Under the pieces are notes generated by a model. It did no database searches and had not been told where the DNA came from. It was given only the letters and a program-made list of their open reading frames with translations. The position numbers and the translations under genes were made by a program. From Nematostella vectensis (taxonomy: Eukaryota; Cnidaria; Anthozoa; Actiniaria; Edwardsiidae), in contig NC_064045.1 of NCBI RefSeq assembly GCF_932526225.1, positions 7,052,998-7,116,997 of the forward strand: a DNA stretch of 64,000 bases. The letters are read 5' to 3'. Positions 44,250-58,700 of this stretch are shown here, piece by piece. The first letter of the stretch is position 1, and every line of letters starts with the position of its first letter.

Positions 44250-44517
44250 TAAGGAAGTGTTCATTAAATACACCGAGGGGGGAGGGGGGAAGGAGGGAAG
44301 ACTTTGAGGGGGGGGAGAACCGAAAATTTTTAACCACCAAAAGGGGGGGGCTCCGAAAAAAAAAAGATCCTCTAAGGGAAAAAGAAAGAAAATTTTGGGG
44401 TTCTATAAGGAGGGCCCCGAAAAAATGTTTACAATGAAAGGGGGGCTCTGGAATTTAAGTTGTCTTGAGTAAAAATCTTCCCTCCCCCCCTCGGTGTAAT
44501 AAATAAACGCTCCCTAA
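44250..44517. mobile_element. Harbinger-like MITE, short copy, 262 bp
   Basis: The left end GGAAGTGTTCATTAAATACA at 44253 and right end CTCGGTGTAATAAATAAACG...CTCCC at 44514 are flanked by TAA on both sides (44250-44252, 44515-44517). Same family as 15493-16339. The interior is G/A-rich near-palindromic sequence. Confidence 0.8.
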
Positions 44518-45591
44518 GCATCCTGGCGGCCACACCAAGACAACAAAAGGATTTGTCACACGTGAAGGGGAGGTATCTTTTAGATTAAAAGAAACCAAAC
44601 GCGTATAACAATCTCAGATATATAGGGCAATTTTTAGGTAAATTTTAATCAATCCATTTTTAATTATTATACAGAAAGAAGAAAATTCCATTTCTGCTCT
44701 GGATCATTTCTAGAAAAAGAATATTATCAGATTCTCCAATGAAACGTTTTGCGCTTGTAGGTCCTTAACTCATATAGGTAAGATATGATTTTTCAATATT
44801 TTTTTCCCAGACATTTGACGGTTTAGTTGAACCAAGCTATGAGGTGCTGATGTTTATCCTCATACCGAAGTAGAAAGTAATTTTTCATTATTCAAAGCTC
44901 ATTTTACGGCCATCCTTTTGATAATTATTACAAAGTCCCTAAATACAAATACGAACACTTTATCAAGCAATCGCTTTATACATATAAAAACCGCGCGTTC
45001 ATGTAAAAAAAAAAAAAAAAAAACACATTTTCCCAGAAATCTGTGTTTGCTTCAAGTCTAACCAATAATTGAAAAAAAGAAACAGCTTCACATATTTATA
45101 TTATCTCAAATATCCTTAGTAATATACAATAATCAGTAGAAACTATGGGATATGCATTAAGATTAAGAATTAATGCCTCCATACGGAAAAAAAAGGGAAA
45201 GCAACTTTTTTTACATTTTCTTTTCAGGGGGCTGCAACACCTCCCTAGGATCCGCCCTTTTGCACCCCTAAAACATTGCCGCCCAGCCTTGGTCCCACTA
45301 CTGCACTCTGACCAATAGCAATAGGGCCCCCGAATGGTCCCCGAAATTTCGATGTGCTCGCATGCTCGCGCAATTTTGGTCTCGCATAAAAAAAAATGGG
45401 TGCTACCAAGTGCTCGCAAAAGAGGGGACCCTAGCGATGGGACCTCCAAGCACAAAACTTTAAAAACATTAACTTGTTCGAAAATGCGTCATTGGGGATA
45501 AGACGGGAACAAACTACACGCGTAAAACAAGTATATATTTCTCTTCCTTATCATAAAACAAGAATCCATATGAACTAGAGTGCAGGCTCTC
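44518..45591. other. 3' flank of WIPI2
   Basis: Contains an A tract at 45007-45023. Should include the WIPI2 3' UTR on the minus strand. No gene recognised. Confidence 0.4.
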
Positions 45592-48500
45592 TCAGTCGTT
45601 GTGCACGGTAAGCGGGGGATACTCCGATTCGTCATCTAGTCTCAGGGGCGATGAGCCCTGTGGTCCAGTCAAGGCACTAGCAGCCTGGGGCGAGCAATCC
45701 ATCCCAGTAGGCACTGGGGGCGAGGAAGATTGTGCGGCCTGGCCTGATGAGGCTGAGGAGCCTTGTCTGCTTCTGCTTGTGGCGCTTTCTGAAGCCGTTT
45801 CTTCTTCCTGAGGGTGAAAAAAAAAGAAATAACTTGTTCATCGAAAGATTGAGATAATCCATTGCTCGATCAGCCTCTCCTTTTACTGCCTACATCTTTA
45901 TTTGACTAAAATTATCTCAGTTACTTGATTGAATTGTGGTTCGGTTTTGAGCGGGAACGTAAAATGGGAGAGTAAGTGACCAGCCATCGAGGTTGTCAGA
46001 GAGATGTCTATACCTAGGGTTCATTGCGGTTTATTTGCATACCCAGGGGTCTTTGCGGCATGAACTCAGTACCGCTGAACCAACTGAATGCAGTGCTACT
46101 CACATGTGTGTTGTCTCCGTCCTCGTGGCCGATTAATCTGTAAGAAGTGACCACCCTCCTGTTAGCGCAAGTAACAGAGTATTTCCCCAGGGGAAGGGGA
46201 GGGGGGAGTCAAGAAGAACGCCTGGTGTTGTAGTACAAAACGTTTACTCAAACTCGTACCCAGGATTTGCTGAAGGGGGAAAAGAGGGCAAGTAACAAAG
46301 AACGCCTTTATTCAAACGCGTACCCACGATTTCCTGAGGGGGGAGGGCAAGAGGAACGTCTGGAGTTGTAGTACAACACGTTTATTCAAAAGAGTACCCA
46401 GGGTTTGCTAAAGAGGGAGGAGAGCGACAACAGAGGAACGCCTGGCGTTGTAGTACAACACGTTTATTCAAAAGAGTACCCAGGGTTTGCTAAAGAGGGA
46501 GGAGAGCGGCAAGTAACAGAGGAACGCCTGGCGTTGTAGTACAACACGTTTAGTCAGGCGCATACCCAGGATTGGAGGGAGGGAGGGTGGGGGAGGGGAT
46601 GCGCAGTCGTGGGAATCACATGGAAAAATTCAAGATGACTTTCTCAGGCTACGAATGGAAACCCTCTACATCATACATAACAGCATAACACTGTGGGCAA
46701 CGATGAAACGGTGGTTCGCGTGGTTTTTTTCCTACAAACCGAGATATATCCCGCTCTACAACTGTGTATTGAGCACTGTTCTATGAACGCCTGCACTCAC
46801 GCATTAACAGCATAGCACTGTATATATCTTTCAATCGATCACGTACACCCGAACCCCCACTAAGTAGAACTGATTTGGCTCCCATTAAGTGTACGACTTG
46901 ACTTGGTTCTGCTTATTCTCCATGTGTGGCTGTACCTGTGTTGCTTGAGAAGGGTGCAGTCCCCGCCGTCTTCAGGATCGATGTTGTAGATGTAGAGATA
47001 GCCATCGGCGCTAGACACCAGTAGACGGGGTAACTTGCCTATCCTGAGAAAAGCGTATATACAGGTCAACACCTGTATCGCCACTGCCACCATCACCACC
47101 ATAGCAGGGCAACAACTATCACCACAAAAACAACTATCACCACCATTACTACAACAACAACCACCGCCGTCACCACAACAACATCAATCGGTTGACAGGG
47201 AGCTTGTCTATCCTTTGAATGACATACATACGGGCCATAACAAAACGCATGTGCGGTCGCATGTATAGCGCATGCGTGAACACTACGCAACTTACGTGGC
47301 AACTGCGCAGACATTCCTTAGACCTGAAACGAAAAAAACACATAATACATTTAAATGAACAGAACTATATGATCGCTTGATGCAGGGATAGTTAACCCTG
47401 ATTGCTTAAACTAATCGCGGAATAGAAGAGGGCATTTAAGCGACGACGACGAAGACGTCAAGGAGTACCAAAAACGTGTTTTGATGCCTAGCAGGAGGGA
47501 TGAGGAGCTATCTTTATTCGAATCATCTTTGAGCCAAGCTACTTGTGTAATGAGGGGCTATGTAGTAATGTACCTGCGACTGGTAGGTGGACGTTGGCGA
47601 AGGCTCTACCTTGATTGAATACTTCCGTGACCTGAATAGCAGAAGTTGAAGTGAGTTTACTGATTAGCTGCAATTGGTCGCCACAACTATGGACATTTTC
47701 CCGGTCCAATACTTCCTGTACGGGTGCAACGAGAATTTGGGATTTTGGCTCAATTCCTGTTCGGATTAATTCAGATTTAGCACGAAAAATATTCTTAGGA
47801 GTTCACGTTTACAGACTTGTCTTTGCGTAGCTTCACTTTTGAGATATGATTCGATTTTGTGCGGGATACTTGATGACTAAAGATTGCGTAAATAGATGAG
47901 AAGTTTGAACTTTTTTTAAGTTAAAAAAAAAAAAATTATTACGATCAGAAAAAAACGAGAATGGCATCATGGTCTTGATGTGGTACTACTGGCACTTGGA
48001 TAAAGCGGTCAAAACTAGAGGCCGCATCTGTCCAATCACAATGTGTCGTTTTCCAAGCGGGAGCAGTAACTTTATCTCTTATTGTCATTGGTTAGGGTAA
48101 GTGTGAGGCGCGGCTCCTTACCCACGGCAAGGCTAAACGGCTAAAAGTTTGAGGGTTCCTAGAAAGCAGGTTAGCGCTAACCCAGGGATAAAAGCCCTTT
48201 TTATCCAATCAAATATCACGATAGCCGTATTTATCCCTGGGTTAGTGCTAACCTTCTTTATAGAAACCGGCCCCTGGTCTTTAGTATTTCTACAAGGGCT
48301 TACAGCAGTTACCTGTGAAGGGAGATAGTTGGTTGGCGACAAGGCTTTGCCAAAGTATCCCATCCAGCCTTGCGATTCCTCTTGTGGTCTAAATAGGCAT
48401 AAGCAAGCATGATTATCACCATTGCTAGACAGTGCTGAATAACGTATGCGCATGCGCGTGTTGTGGCGAAAACAAACAAAATCTCAGTGTTGAATCGTTC

Positions 48501-51500
48501 GAGTAAAGGTACGAAAGGCTGACTTCGGTCGCTGTTTTGACTTACTGTACAGCATTAAAACCATACTGTACAAAAGATGACAGGTTTGTTTGATAATGAG
48601 GGAGTCATAAAGAAAATTTTAGCCTTAGGTTTGATCTAATTTTCTTAGCATTCGCCAAAATGTGACAGTTCGCCGGTAAAACGCCGCCATTTCAAAACAA
48701 AAAGAATGGTATAACCGCGCGGTACTGGAACTAGTCTTGCGTTTTTCAGCACTGTCCTATTGCTACAGTATCTCATTATCATCGTTATCAATCTCAATAT
48801 CACTATCCTTATCATCACCACTAATCTCATCTTCATCCATAACAGACAGCAATGGCAACAACATAAACAACAACAACAACAAAAGATCTTTGAGAACACA
48901 AAGAGTCAAGGTCGGCGCAACAAGGCGAGCGGAGGGAGAGGGGGAGGGGGAGGGGCAGGAGAAAAGAGAAAGGAGAGAGAGCTATAACAGGGCAATAACA
49001 ACTTCTTTTTTTAAGTAATCTTATCGGTTATTGACATTCTTTCTGCCATCCTCTTCACTAAATGGATATTCTTGCACAGCTCAACAACTTTCCAAATTCT
49101 GTTTGAACTCTGATGTATGTTTACGAATGATATGTATTTGGATACCCTTTAGGTGAATACAATGACTAACAAACACTTTTCCGTTACCAAACCCAGATCA
49201 AGCCGCTCGGACTACTGTTTTGAAAGAATTGTAAATGTATCGTATATTGGTGCTACCCTTTCTAAAAGTCTAATCGAGAAATCCTTGTTCCGTCCCTTAA
49301 ATTCTTCTTCTGTTTACGAGAGAATTGAATGTAATGTTGTACAATATATAAGAAACTTAATATTTTGTGCGCGGATTTTGCGCGTTTTTTTGCGTGTAGT
49401 TTGAGTGTAATAAGATTCATACTACACGCACTTTGAGTGGATTACACGCAGATGCACATGAAAATGAAAATACTCACTTGTCTTTGGGCATTTCGAGTTT
49501 GAAAATGTGCACGGTTTCGGTATTGCTTGATGCTGACAGGAACAGCGAGTCTTGACTAAACGCGAGGGAGTTGATTGTAACACATCTGTAACGAGACAAG
49601 ACTTCAGCCAAGCATCTCCTATGTATGGCCGAAGCTAGGGACTTTTGTTGAGGGGTGGCAAGCCACTGTGATCAGACACCATTTTCCCCCTTAGGCCCGA
49701 TTCAAACGTCGAGCTTCTGATGTGCAAAATCAAATACCTTTTTTTCATTTTGTGCAACAGAAACTCCACATCAAGTCAACATTTACTACTCACAACCTTT
49801 TGAGCGCCCCTTATTTTGTGCGACGTCTGAATCAACGTTGAACCCAATGTATTGTGCCGATACAAATAGACAATTAGATTCGCCACGACAGTAGCGCGAC
49901 GTATAAATCGGGCCTTATATTCCATTCTCTCCACCTATCCCACTAGCTAAGCTACGACCCTTTTACGGTATGTATTCCGAAATCAAATAAGAGGGGACGT
50001 AACAAAGTATTGAGAGGTGACGTGTACGTTAAAGCCAGCTGCCAACCTTGGATTTACACATGACAAACTGCAGATCTGAAAGAGATCTAAAGAAGTAATA
50101 AAAGCAGTAAAGAACAGCACCTTTTGACGCCTCGTCTGAACTCATACAGCTTCTGCCCATCTGGAATTGAGAACACTCGAATAACAGTCCCCTAAAAAAA
50201 TTAATCGATGTCAGATTTGTTTGAACAACTGTGGATAAACTAGATAATAATTTCAATATCAGTTCTTTTAAAGACCAAACAAATGCGTGGTATAGCTTGC
50301 ATTTTCTAATAGTTTCTCAAGAACAAATAAGTGTGAGGCTGTTGTGAGGATGTATAATGGAGGATGTGAGAATGGTGCATCAACAAGCAATGGTTTATAG
50401 TGAAAAATGAGGGATTCAAGCTACCTTCTCTGAAGCTGTAGCAAGCTTTGTTCCCATGTGATTGAATGCCATAGAGGCTACTGGCGAGTCATGAGCAGGG
50501 ATCATGGTCACTGCCCTCTGAAAAACAACAATTGTTTCAATCAGCTGGGGTGTTGTTAGAGGGGCTCTCAAAAAAGTAACAGACATAAACTGTGGGGAGT
50601 TATTCTGTTTCCTAGCAAACAGACAATTGTATTTCCACATTCCCTAGGTAAACACAAGGAGTAACAATACTAGTCATGTTTTGGACAGACATTGTCCATG
50701 ATGTTATTTTGTGTCATCAGGAACTTACCAGGTTGACTGCATCAAATATCTGGACTTCACCAATCTGAAAATAAAAGATTGTGCCTATGAGCAAGATTCT
50801 GATGAGGCAAACAGGTTACCCATTTGATTTTCCTCATTCTGTGCTCTATCAGGATACCTCTTCATGAAGTCATTCCCTTCTAGAAATATAAAAATGGAGC
50901 AAAAGGACCAAGTCTTTCAAAGAATAGAGCATCAAGGAAACATCAAATAACTCTGTCATAGTCTACTCCTCCTAAATTTAGTTAGAGAAGATTATTATTA
51001 TGTCTTTCTAGAACTCTTCATGGCTTGATAAAACGTATTTGTCACTACCCATATCTTAATTTTAATAGAGTCTTAAAGGGTCCACTTCTCCCAATTTTAT
51101 CAGGATTATCCTGGATTGTTATTGTGGTAATTTCCAAATAAACTAAACAATAAATCTTTGCAACTTCTATAAAACAAAACATTTATGTTATTCAGTGCTC
51201 TATTTTTGGTAATTTCATCTCAGCAATGAGACGCTTCATTTTTATATGCTTGATAAAAATATCCATAGTACCTGGTTACTGCCAGGATATGCCAGATAGC
51301 AGTTGTCTGAGTTGACAGAGAGTGCACATAGTCCTGAAAAATCAACACAATACAGTCAACTCTCAGAACTTGCTATTTAGTGAACTGCACATAATTAAAG
51401 AAATGGTGATAAAGTGACTTCAATAATCCTGAGGGTAAAACAGAAACCAGGATTTGCCTTGATTTCAAGATTTGGGTCAATGAGAACGAGGATGGGAGCA

Positions 51501-54500
51501 GCAGGAGTGTATCTGTTTTTAAGTCAGTAAGCCTGGGCTTAATCAGATTTTGGAACAGTCTTTGTTTTAAAGGCACAAAATATACTAAAGTATAGTACAC
51601 CATGAGAACAACCATATATTTAGCAAAATTTGAATGACAGGTTTAAAGGTGAAAATAGCCCTGGAACACTCCTGAATGATAACATGATTTGTGGTAAACA
51701 GCAACCATGGAAGACAAGATTGAGAAACAAAAGCCTGTACCTGAGGGGTTAGGAGGTGTGTCTCGTATTGTGTGAAGAACCTACAGCATAAAGGTAACAA
51801 TAAATAAACTTGTTATAGTTAGCAAAGACATGTTTTTTTAAAGCATGGGTGCCCTTGAGGATGCTAAATAAGGTATATGATACAGAGATTATAATGATAA
51901 CAAGACTCAATCGTAATTTTGTTTCCCCAGGGGGACTGACTGTAGTGGTTATGCGGACAACTAAATCAGTCATGGTCTTAGCCAAAAGAGGGGGGTGGAT
52001 AACATGGCAGCTTAAGCACCCCTACATGATAAACTTTTTCATACATAGGTCAGCCCTCATTCATTGTGATACAATTTCACTTATAAGCCGGGTTAGATTA
52101 TTAACATGATGGGGGAGGGGTGGGTCAAACATACATTTTGATGTTTTGATGTTTCATTATTAGTATATCTTAGGGTAAAACAATTTGAATGGAGCAGAAG
52201 GATAGTGCTTATGTTCATGAAGTGCAGTCTAGCTATTGTGAAACTGGTACATTGGAGTATTTAAAAGTCAGGGTGTTCTGAGCAGGGAATTCAGGGAAAG
52301 GTTATCCTTTGCCTTGTAATATTCTATTCTTAGTATTGTTCTTTTTTTTTATAAGGAAAGGGAAATATTGGGCTTTGTCACACCCCCCTGTCAAGTACCA
52401 GGACTCCCCTACTCATCTCAACAGGCTTACTACACCCTGTTTAGGAAACAAACAAACCTGACAATAATAGTTTATAGGCATACTATACCTTCATATCTCT
52501 GATATTGTGTATGTATAAGCTTTCCTCTAGGACCACAAGAAGTCTCTGAAAGTCACAGGTATCCTATCAGAGGTCGCTCCAGAATAATCAAAAAGAGATA
52601 GGGCAAGACAAGGGTTTGAAACAGGTGGCGCAATATCATCTGCCTTGGTCGTTGGAAAAAGTGGTTGTTAATGGCGATAGTCACTTATAGAAAGCATCCA
52701 CAGGGTGAAATAATTTTAGTTAAGAAGGATTCAGTATATTTTTTTAAGCATGCATGCCCACAGCCAAAGGGGAAGGGCCCTCAATTGGAAATTGAACATC
52801 ACTACTATGTGCTGGAGGGTTTGACCTAACAAAAAAATTGCCTGCCAAATGGGTAAACAATGAACACTACTCAAAATAGATTGAGAATTGCATGGTGTTT
52901 GTTTTATGGGGGTTTCAAAACAAAGAAAAAGAACAGGGATACTTAGTTCAAAGTGGTTACATTCACTATAAACGATGCATTTACCAATAATAAGATAGTG
53001 CTTTTTACAGGAGCTTCTTACTACAATGATTGAATAACAACTAAAAAAGGACTTTGAAATGATAGTTGTAGCCAGAGCAAGCTGTTCTAAAGTTTTCTCA
53101 AGGAAAGCTGAACTGTGTACAAATCACATCTCACCACTCTGTTTAGGCGCACAGCAAGAATTGTGTTTGGGTAACTGTAATTGCATATTTCTGTTCCTTT
53201 CTGTAAAAAAAAAACAAATGTTGTTAAAACACATCTCTTGGAACAGAAATAGAATATATCTCTTTTTTTAAGAGTAATAGAGGTAAGAACCCTAAAAGAA
53301 CACATCAGCTGTGCAATTAAATGTTTTGTCTTTCAAAATTTAGCCAAATTACTCGGGATTACGCGGAAATTTGTGGATTACGCGGAAAAAGCCAAATAAT
53401 TTCAGAAGCCCTGTTTAAGGTAATCTGCCTTCATGTTTGTTTTGTCCGAAAACAGGATTCATTGCAAGTAAAATTAAGTTTATAGCAGGACCCCTGCGGA
53501 GCCCCATAGTCATAGAAAATTGGTATAGTTATACAATAAATTTCCTGTGGATTTTCCTGTGTCTGGTGTGCCCCTCATGTCTCTGATTGACCGACAATTG
53601 AATGCCACAACAGTTGGAATGTGTGCGTACAGAAAAATATTTTTCAATTTCCTTCATTCGTTGTTTGCTAAACATGTCACAATACATAATCAAAGCTTAT
53701 AATTCTATAAAATCCTGTGACAATACACAAATATGATTATTAAGTGTAGGGCTCTGCTTTAGGCAGAGCCCAATACAGCAATACAGCATCTTTAAAAATG
53801 TTTCAAGCCAACATAGGAAATTGAAAAACACTTTCAGTCAAGCTAGACCTAGAAATGAGGAGATAAGAGTAACAAACTAAAATGTAATAAACATACCTTG
53901 AAATGACAAACTTTCAGCTTTCTTGGTGCAGATAAACTGACAATGGCTACCAAACTACTGGAGAATAACCGCTCTACAATACAAATGTCTGGTGTCCCCC
54001 CTAAACAAATACACAAATAAATTAATTAATATTGTTAAACCTTTATATATAGAATTCCCACAGGACAACTAGTTTTAAGATTTTAGTGTAATAATTCACA
54101 GAATTTGAGTTGCAAGCAAAGGCGGTCAAATAAAAATATGAGCCAGACGATGTATGTGATTGATACTGTAGTTGTGGTGACTACTCCCTCCCCTTAACCC
54201 CCCTTTGTGTCATTCATGTTCCCTTGTTCTTTGGAAATACAGGGTGCATACACAGGGGGGTGCATGAGTACATACACACCCACCTTTGCCACCAAAAAGT
54301 GGTCCTACCCCTGCCCCCCTCAGCCAATCATGGGTCATGCCTGATACACCCAGAACTTCAAGTCAAAAGTTCAGAGGTAAGTTGTGCAGGCTATCTAACA
54401 CTACTTAAAGCTTTATCCAGAACTTCATCTGGTTGATGGTGGTTCCAACAAAAGGAAACACTTTAAACCTACTAAAACCTATTTCAAATTAGGCTGCCAT

Positions 54501-55398
54501 CCAGGATTAATGTGTAGCACTGGTTCATGGGTAAAATAATTAGCTAAATGCTGATCCAAAAACATGTGAATGTTCACAGGTACATAAATGAGAATGCTGA
54601 AGCCTTTAAAGCTTATTTGATTATTTATTTCATACCCATGAAACACTGCATGTTGTGATACATTAATTCTCCAATGCCACCTTATTTGATATAGGTGTAT
54701 ATAGTCAGTTGGTTTCCATCCATATATTCTTCATTGTTCCTATTTATTTCTACTTTTTTCTCTGAAAAAAAAAAATATATATATATATATATATTTCTAC
54801 AAAGATAAGTGGGATACCAAGGAACTTTTTACAAGTTAATGAGGCGGTGAATTATGAAATTAGTTTACATTTGCATAAGAGCAGTTCCTATGATTGTCAA
54901 ACGAAGATGTAATCTGGTGGTTTTTGTATCACAAAGGATGCCAAAACAAATCAAAAGGCAATTCTTAATAGCTTTCCTTAGGGTAACGGCGTAAAAACAA
55001 TCCTAGCCATAGTATAAGAGCGAGATGGTCGATTGAACTGAGAGAAATGGCTTCATAAGGCAGAAAAATTAATGACGACATTTCTACCATTTTCCTTGAA
55101 TTGAAGTCACCAAAGAGAAAGTCAATGGTCGAAATATGAAACGGGGACGCTATCTTACCATACTCGTAGATCTCTTCCAGCTTTTCCACGGATCCTAGCG
55201 AGTAAAGCTTGTAGCCAGACTTGGTGCCGATTGCTAAAGACCTTGAGATAAAACCAAAACAAGGAGAGATGTCTATGATGGAACGAGAATTCAGTTTCTA
55301 TCAGACGATCATTTCTGTCAAACTTACGTGCAGTCTTGGTTAAAATTTACGAACAGAAGGTTCCCCGTGGGATCCCCTCCATAGGCGGCTAGATTCAT
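45592..55398 (-). CDS. WIPI2: WIPI2-type WD-repeat phosphoinositide-binding autophagy protein (17 exons, complete)
   Basis: Exons: 55398-55328, 55241-55159, 54000-53897, 53200-53135, 52545-52489, 51780-51741, 51333-51272, 50764-50729, 50517-50425, 50191-50121, 49585-49478, 48388-48313, 47631-47574, 47323-47296, 47043-46936, 46137-46104, 45807-45592. Phases agree throughout; 436 aa, close to human WIPI2. WIPI2 binds PI3P on the phagophore and recruits ATG16L1 for LC3 lipidation. Seen: a seven-bladed PROPPIN with the lipid-binding FRRG motif (222-225), IPAHDSP, LATASEK and [13 protein letters not shown]. The two arginines known to contact ATG16L1 in human (in LNR and HNIRDMK) are both present. 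The Ser-rich tail ends [12 protein letters not shown], like human. Starts MNLAAYGG; head-to-head with NOL11. Confidence 0.96.
46200..46590. repeat. Tandem repeat, ~90 bp unit x 4-5 (WIPI2 intron)
   Basis: Units carry GAACGCCTGGCGTTGTAGTA and GAGTACCCAGGGTTTGCTAA; the two middle copies are nearly identical. Lies between WIPI2 exons 15 and 16. Confidence 0.85.
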
Positions 55399-55799
55399 GG
55401 GGAATCCTCCAATCTTTTCGGCTTTTTACGGCCTCGGTTGCTGTATTTTTTCTTGCTAAACTGAGAACATTACTTTTTCTGATGAAAACACAACAATAAC
55501 AAAGCTCCCAAATTTGAGCATGCGCACTAGAACTGCTGAGAAAGCGGTATGCGTGTGACGTCATCTCCAAGACATTTAACCGGAAGCAGAAATTTTTCAT
55601 AAAAAATCGTTCACAAAACGGGCGAAAAAAATTGTGTTATATCCGAACGTCATCTTAGATATGAGATCCTTATACAAGGTCTAAATTAAGAATATTGTTA
55701 GGTTTATCTTAAACGAGATTTGATGTTGCATTTCATTTCCGGTATGTAAATGTAATCCGCAATGTTTGCGTATCGCTGGCTCAGGCACGTGTAACGAAG
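55399..55799. promoter_or_regulatory. Bidirectional promoter, WIPI2 / NOL11
   Basis: Only 401 bp separate the two start codons. Motifs seen: a full CRE TGACGTCA at 55558-55565; ETS-type ACCGGAAGC at 55581-55589 and TTCCGG at 55737-55742; an NRF1-like GCATGCGCAC at 55518-55527; and at the NOL11 start AAGATGGCGGC (55798-55808), which matches the YY1 element overlapping many housekeeping start codons. No TATA box. Promoter function is inferred. Confidence 0.75.
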
Positions 55800-58700
55800 A
55801 TGGCGGCCACCGGCGAAGCTTATGCTTTATGCCGAGTCTTTCAGAGAAATAACTTGCTTTCTGTTGAAAAACATTGCGAAGAGAACCACGTTATACTAAC
55901 ATTCAAGGATAGAGGCGTTCTAGTGTACAATGTGAGTCGAAGCGGCGTTTGTTCCACCCTTGATTGTGTGTTGATTGCTTTTTTTATCCATTTCCAGCTC
56001 GCTAATAACAAACTTGTGCATAGCTTGGCCGCCCAACAAAAGCAGGAATTTACTTGCCCCGTTGTTCATGACCCTAGAACCAGGAAGTATATCGGTGTTA
56101 TCAACGACACGGTATGTTTGAATAAGAAGTCTTTCATATTTCTGACTTTGTCATAGCCGAGTGTTAGTTAAATCTGCAACATGGACCTTTTGCAGAAAAT
56201 TTGTCAGTGGAGTGAAGATTCAGTGGATTTATCTGATTTTCAGTCTTTTGAGGTACAGTATGACAGCATATGTAGCTCCTGCGCATAGGCCTTTTTGAAA
56301 GAGCCAGGAATATTATACCCCCCCCCCCCTTGCAAAAAAAATACAAAGGACAGCAACTCGCCTATAGAATGATACAAGATCCTCTATTTTGAAACCTATG
56401 TCCTTAATTTATGGGTTAACAGGTTTTGATAACCATTAAACTCAACTGGAAGGTCTGCTAAACGAAAGAAAATTGAGTACTACTACTGAAAACATCAAAT
56501 TGAAAAATCCCACTTCTCCCCCAGACACACTTAAATCCAGTTACCTCTTAGGGCCCTCACAGTTATATTTTGTATATATGTATATATATATACCTTGTAG
56601 GCTTGTTTGTACAGGTAGAGACTGCTATCGCTTCCATCAAAGTTTCCTGTGGTGAAGTTGATCATGAACCTTTAGTGGTTTTTGTGGATGGAACAGTATC
56701 TTTCCTCAATAAATGCCCCCAGAAATCCCGCAACTCCAAAAGAAAAGCAAAACCCAAGAATATAGTAAAAAGGTTCGTGTCCTAATCACCATTGATTGTA
56801 CTTTTTGCAGAAACTTTAAATATATAATTTTTTTTTATTTATATGATATATCTATTCAATATTGTGCTGCCCCAAAATAAAACAGATCCTACACATGACA
56901 ATCCTGAGGTTTTAAGTCTCTTGATTAAAATTGGTTTAAGTCTTTCGAATAAAATGATAGCATAATTGGTCTCCTTTAAGGGTAGTGTATACTCTTATTA
57001 GTCTATGAACTCTCTGTCATGTTTTAGGGCAGTACACTCTGATAACATGTCTTTAGTCTAGTACACTCTGATTACATGTTCAGAACTCTGGCGATAACGA
57101 AGCTTAGCACATTTGGTGGGAAATGTGGCATTTGGCAGGAAAAAGTGCAAAACATGTGCTAGACTCCAACCTAGCCAAAAGTTTTAGTAATTGTGCAAAT
57201 TGTCAATTAATATATATAATTTCAAGAGTCAAATGATTAATAACACTTATTCATGGTCTCAAACGTGAGCTCATAGAAAATTTGAAGGAAAAACTGCTGA
57301 GGTAAATCATTTACTGCTAGACGGTGCTCCTGAGGTCAAAACGCAAACTGCAGACTGCAAACTTGACCACAAGACCTTGTAATGTGACACCCAGAGGTTT
57401 GACGTTTGCCGTTTCTGAGAAAAAACGCCGTGTTAAATGTCTCTATTATCAGTCTATGAACTCTCTGTCATGTTTTAGTGCACTCTGATTATCTGTCTAA
57501 GAACTCTCATGTTTTAGGGTTGTTCACTCTGCTGTACTCTACAAAGAGGAGTCAGTATTTGTTGGTGTTTTCAAAAATAAGGTAAGGTTTGAAACTACTT
57601 AACTGTGCTGTATCTGTTGTATGGAGGTTAGAATTAGAATCAACTAGTACAATATGATACAATACTGTCTTCTTTTTAAACAGGAAAGCATCATAGCTAT
57701 TCTGATAGTTTTCTAACCAATAGGTTAACCAATTTTGATAGAAGTGCAAATGGCCAGCCAGGCAGACAAGCAGATAGATGAAAATAAACACTATTATCTG
57801 TACACACTAAAATTTAACACTTTCTACTGTGTTTGTATCTATAGGACAGCAAGAATGTTTTATCTGTAACTCGTCTTGATGAAACAGTGGAGACTCACGA
57901 GGCAGAGATTGTACCACCAAGTCTGGTAGGTATTTTTATTACTTGTTAATACACCTATTTCAAAAAAGGTTCCACTTGAGAATCAATGCAGCGCAACCTG
58001 CGCTGGAACAAATCAATGACTGAATCCTGGTCTCTAAAAGCCATGTGAATCTCTATAGAGATTTACAAAAGTATGTTACAGCTAACCAAACCTTATTTGC
58101 TCTTATTTGCTTTTGATAACCATGAAGCAATGCCATGACACATGCATTCTCCTGGTGGAAACTTATTTGAAATAGGTATATAATCAGCATGACCTATGTA
58201 AATAGCTTTATTTCTTTGTATTTTTAGCAAAGAACTAGCCACAGACTTTTTATTTTATTGACTGTAACCTAATTAGCTGTTTTATTGTGTTTGTACAGAA
58301 TGCAGAGCTGCTTTGTTGCTGTGTGTCAAACAATGCGATGGCCTTATCCTACTGTGAGTCAAAACAAGATATATATTATTTTTACTGAATGGGTGGGCTG
58401 TGTTTAAAAAAAGGTGTAATTGAGGAGATCAGTCTAGACCAAGATGACAGTCTTCCTCTGGTCTAGTAAAAACAAAAATATGTTGTTGATGGTATAAAAA
58501 ATACCTTGCTCGAAGTTGGTATCTATTTGGTTTCCCTCAGGGTCAGACGGATGTCTATGTAGCTGTGATATCACATCCCTACTGGTTCCAGACACAGCTT
58601 TAAAACAACCTATACAGCTTCACAACAAGTTGCTATGGACAAGCAAGCTACCAGACTCCTCTATTTCAAAGGTAGTGACGCAGAATAACATAACTTTGTG

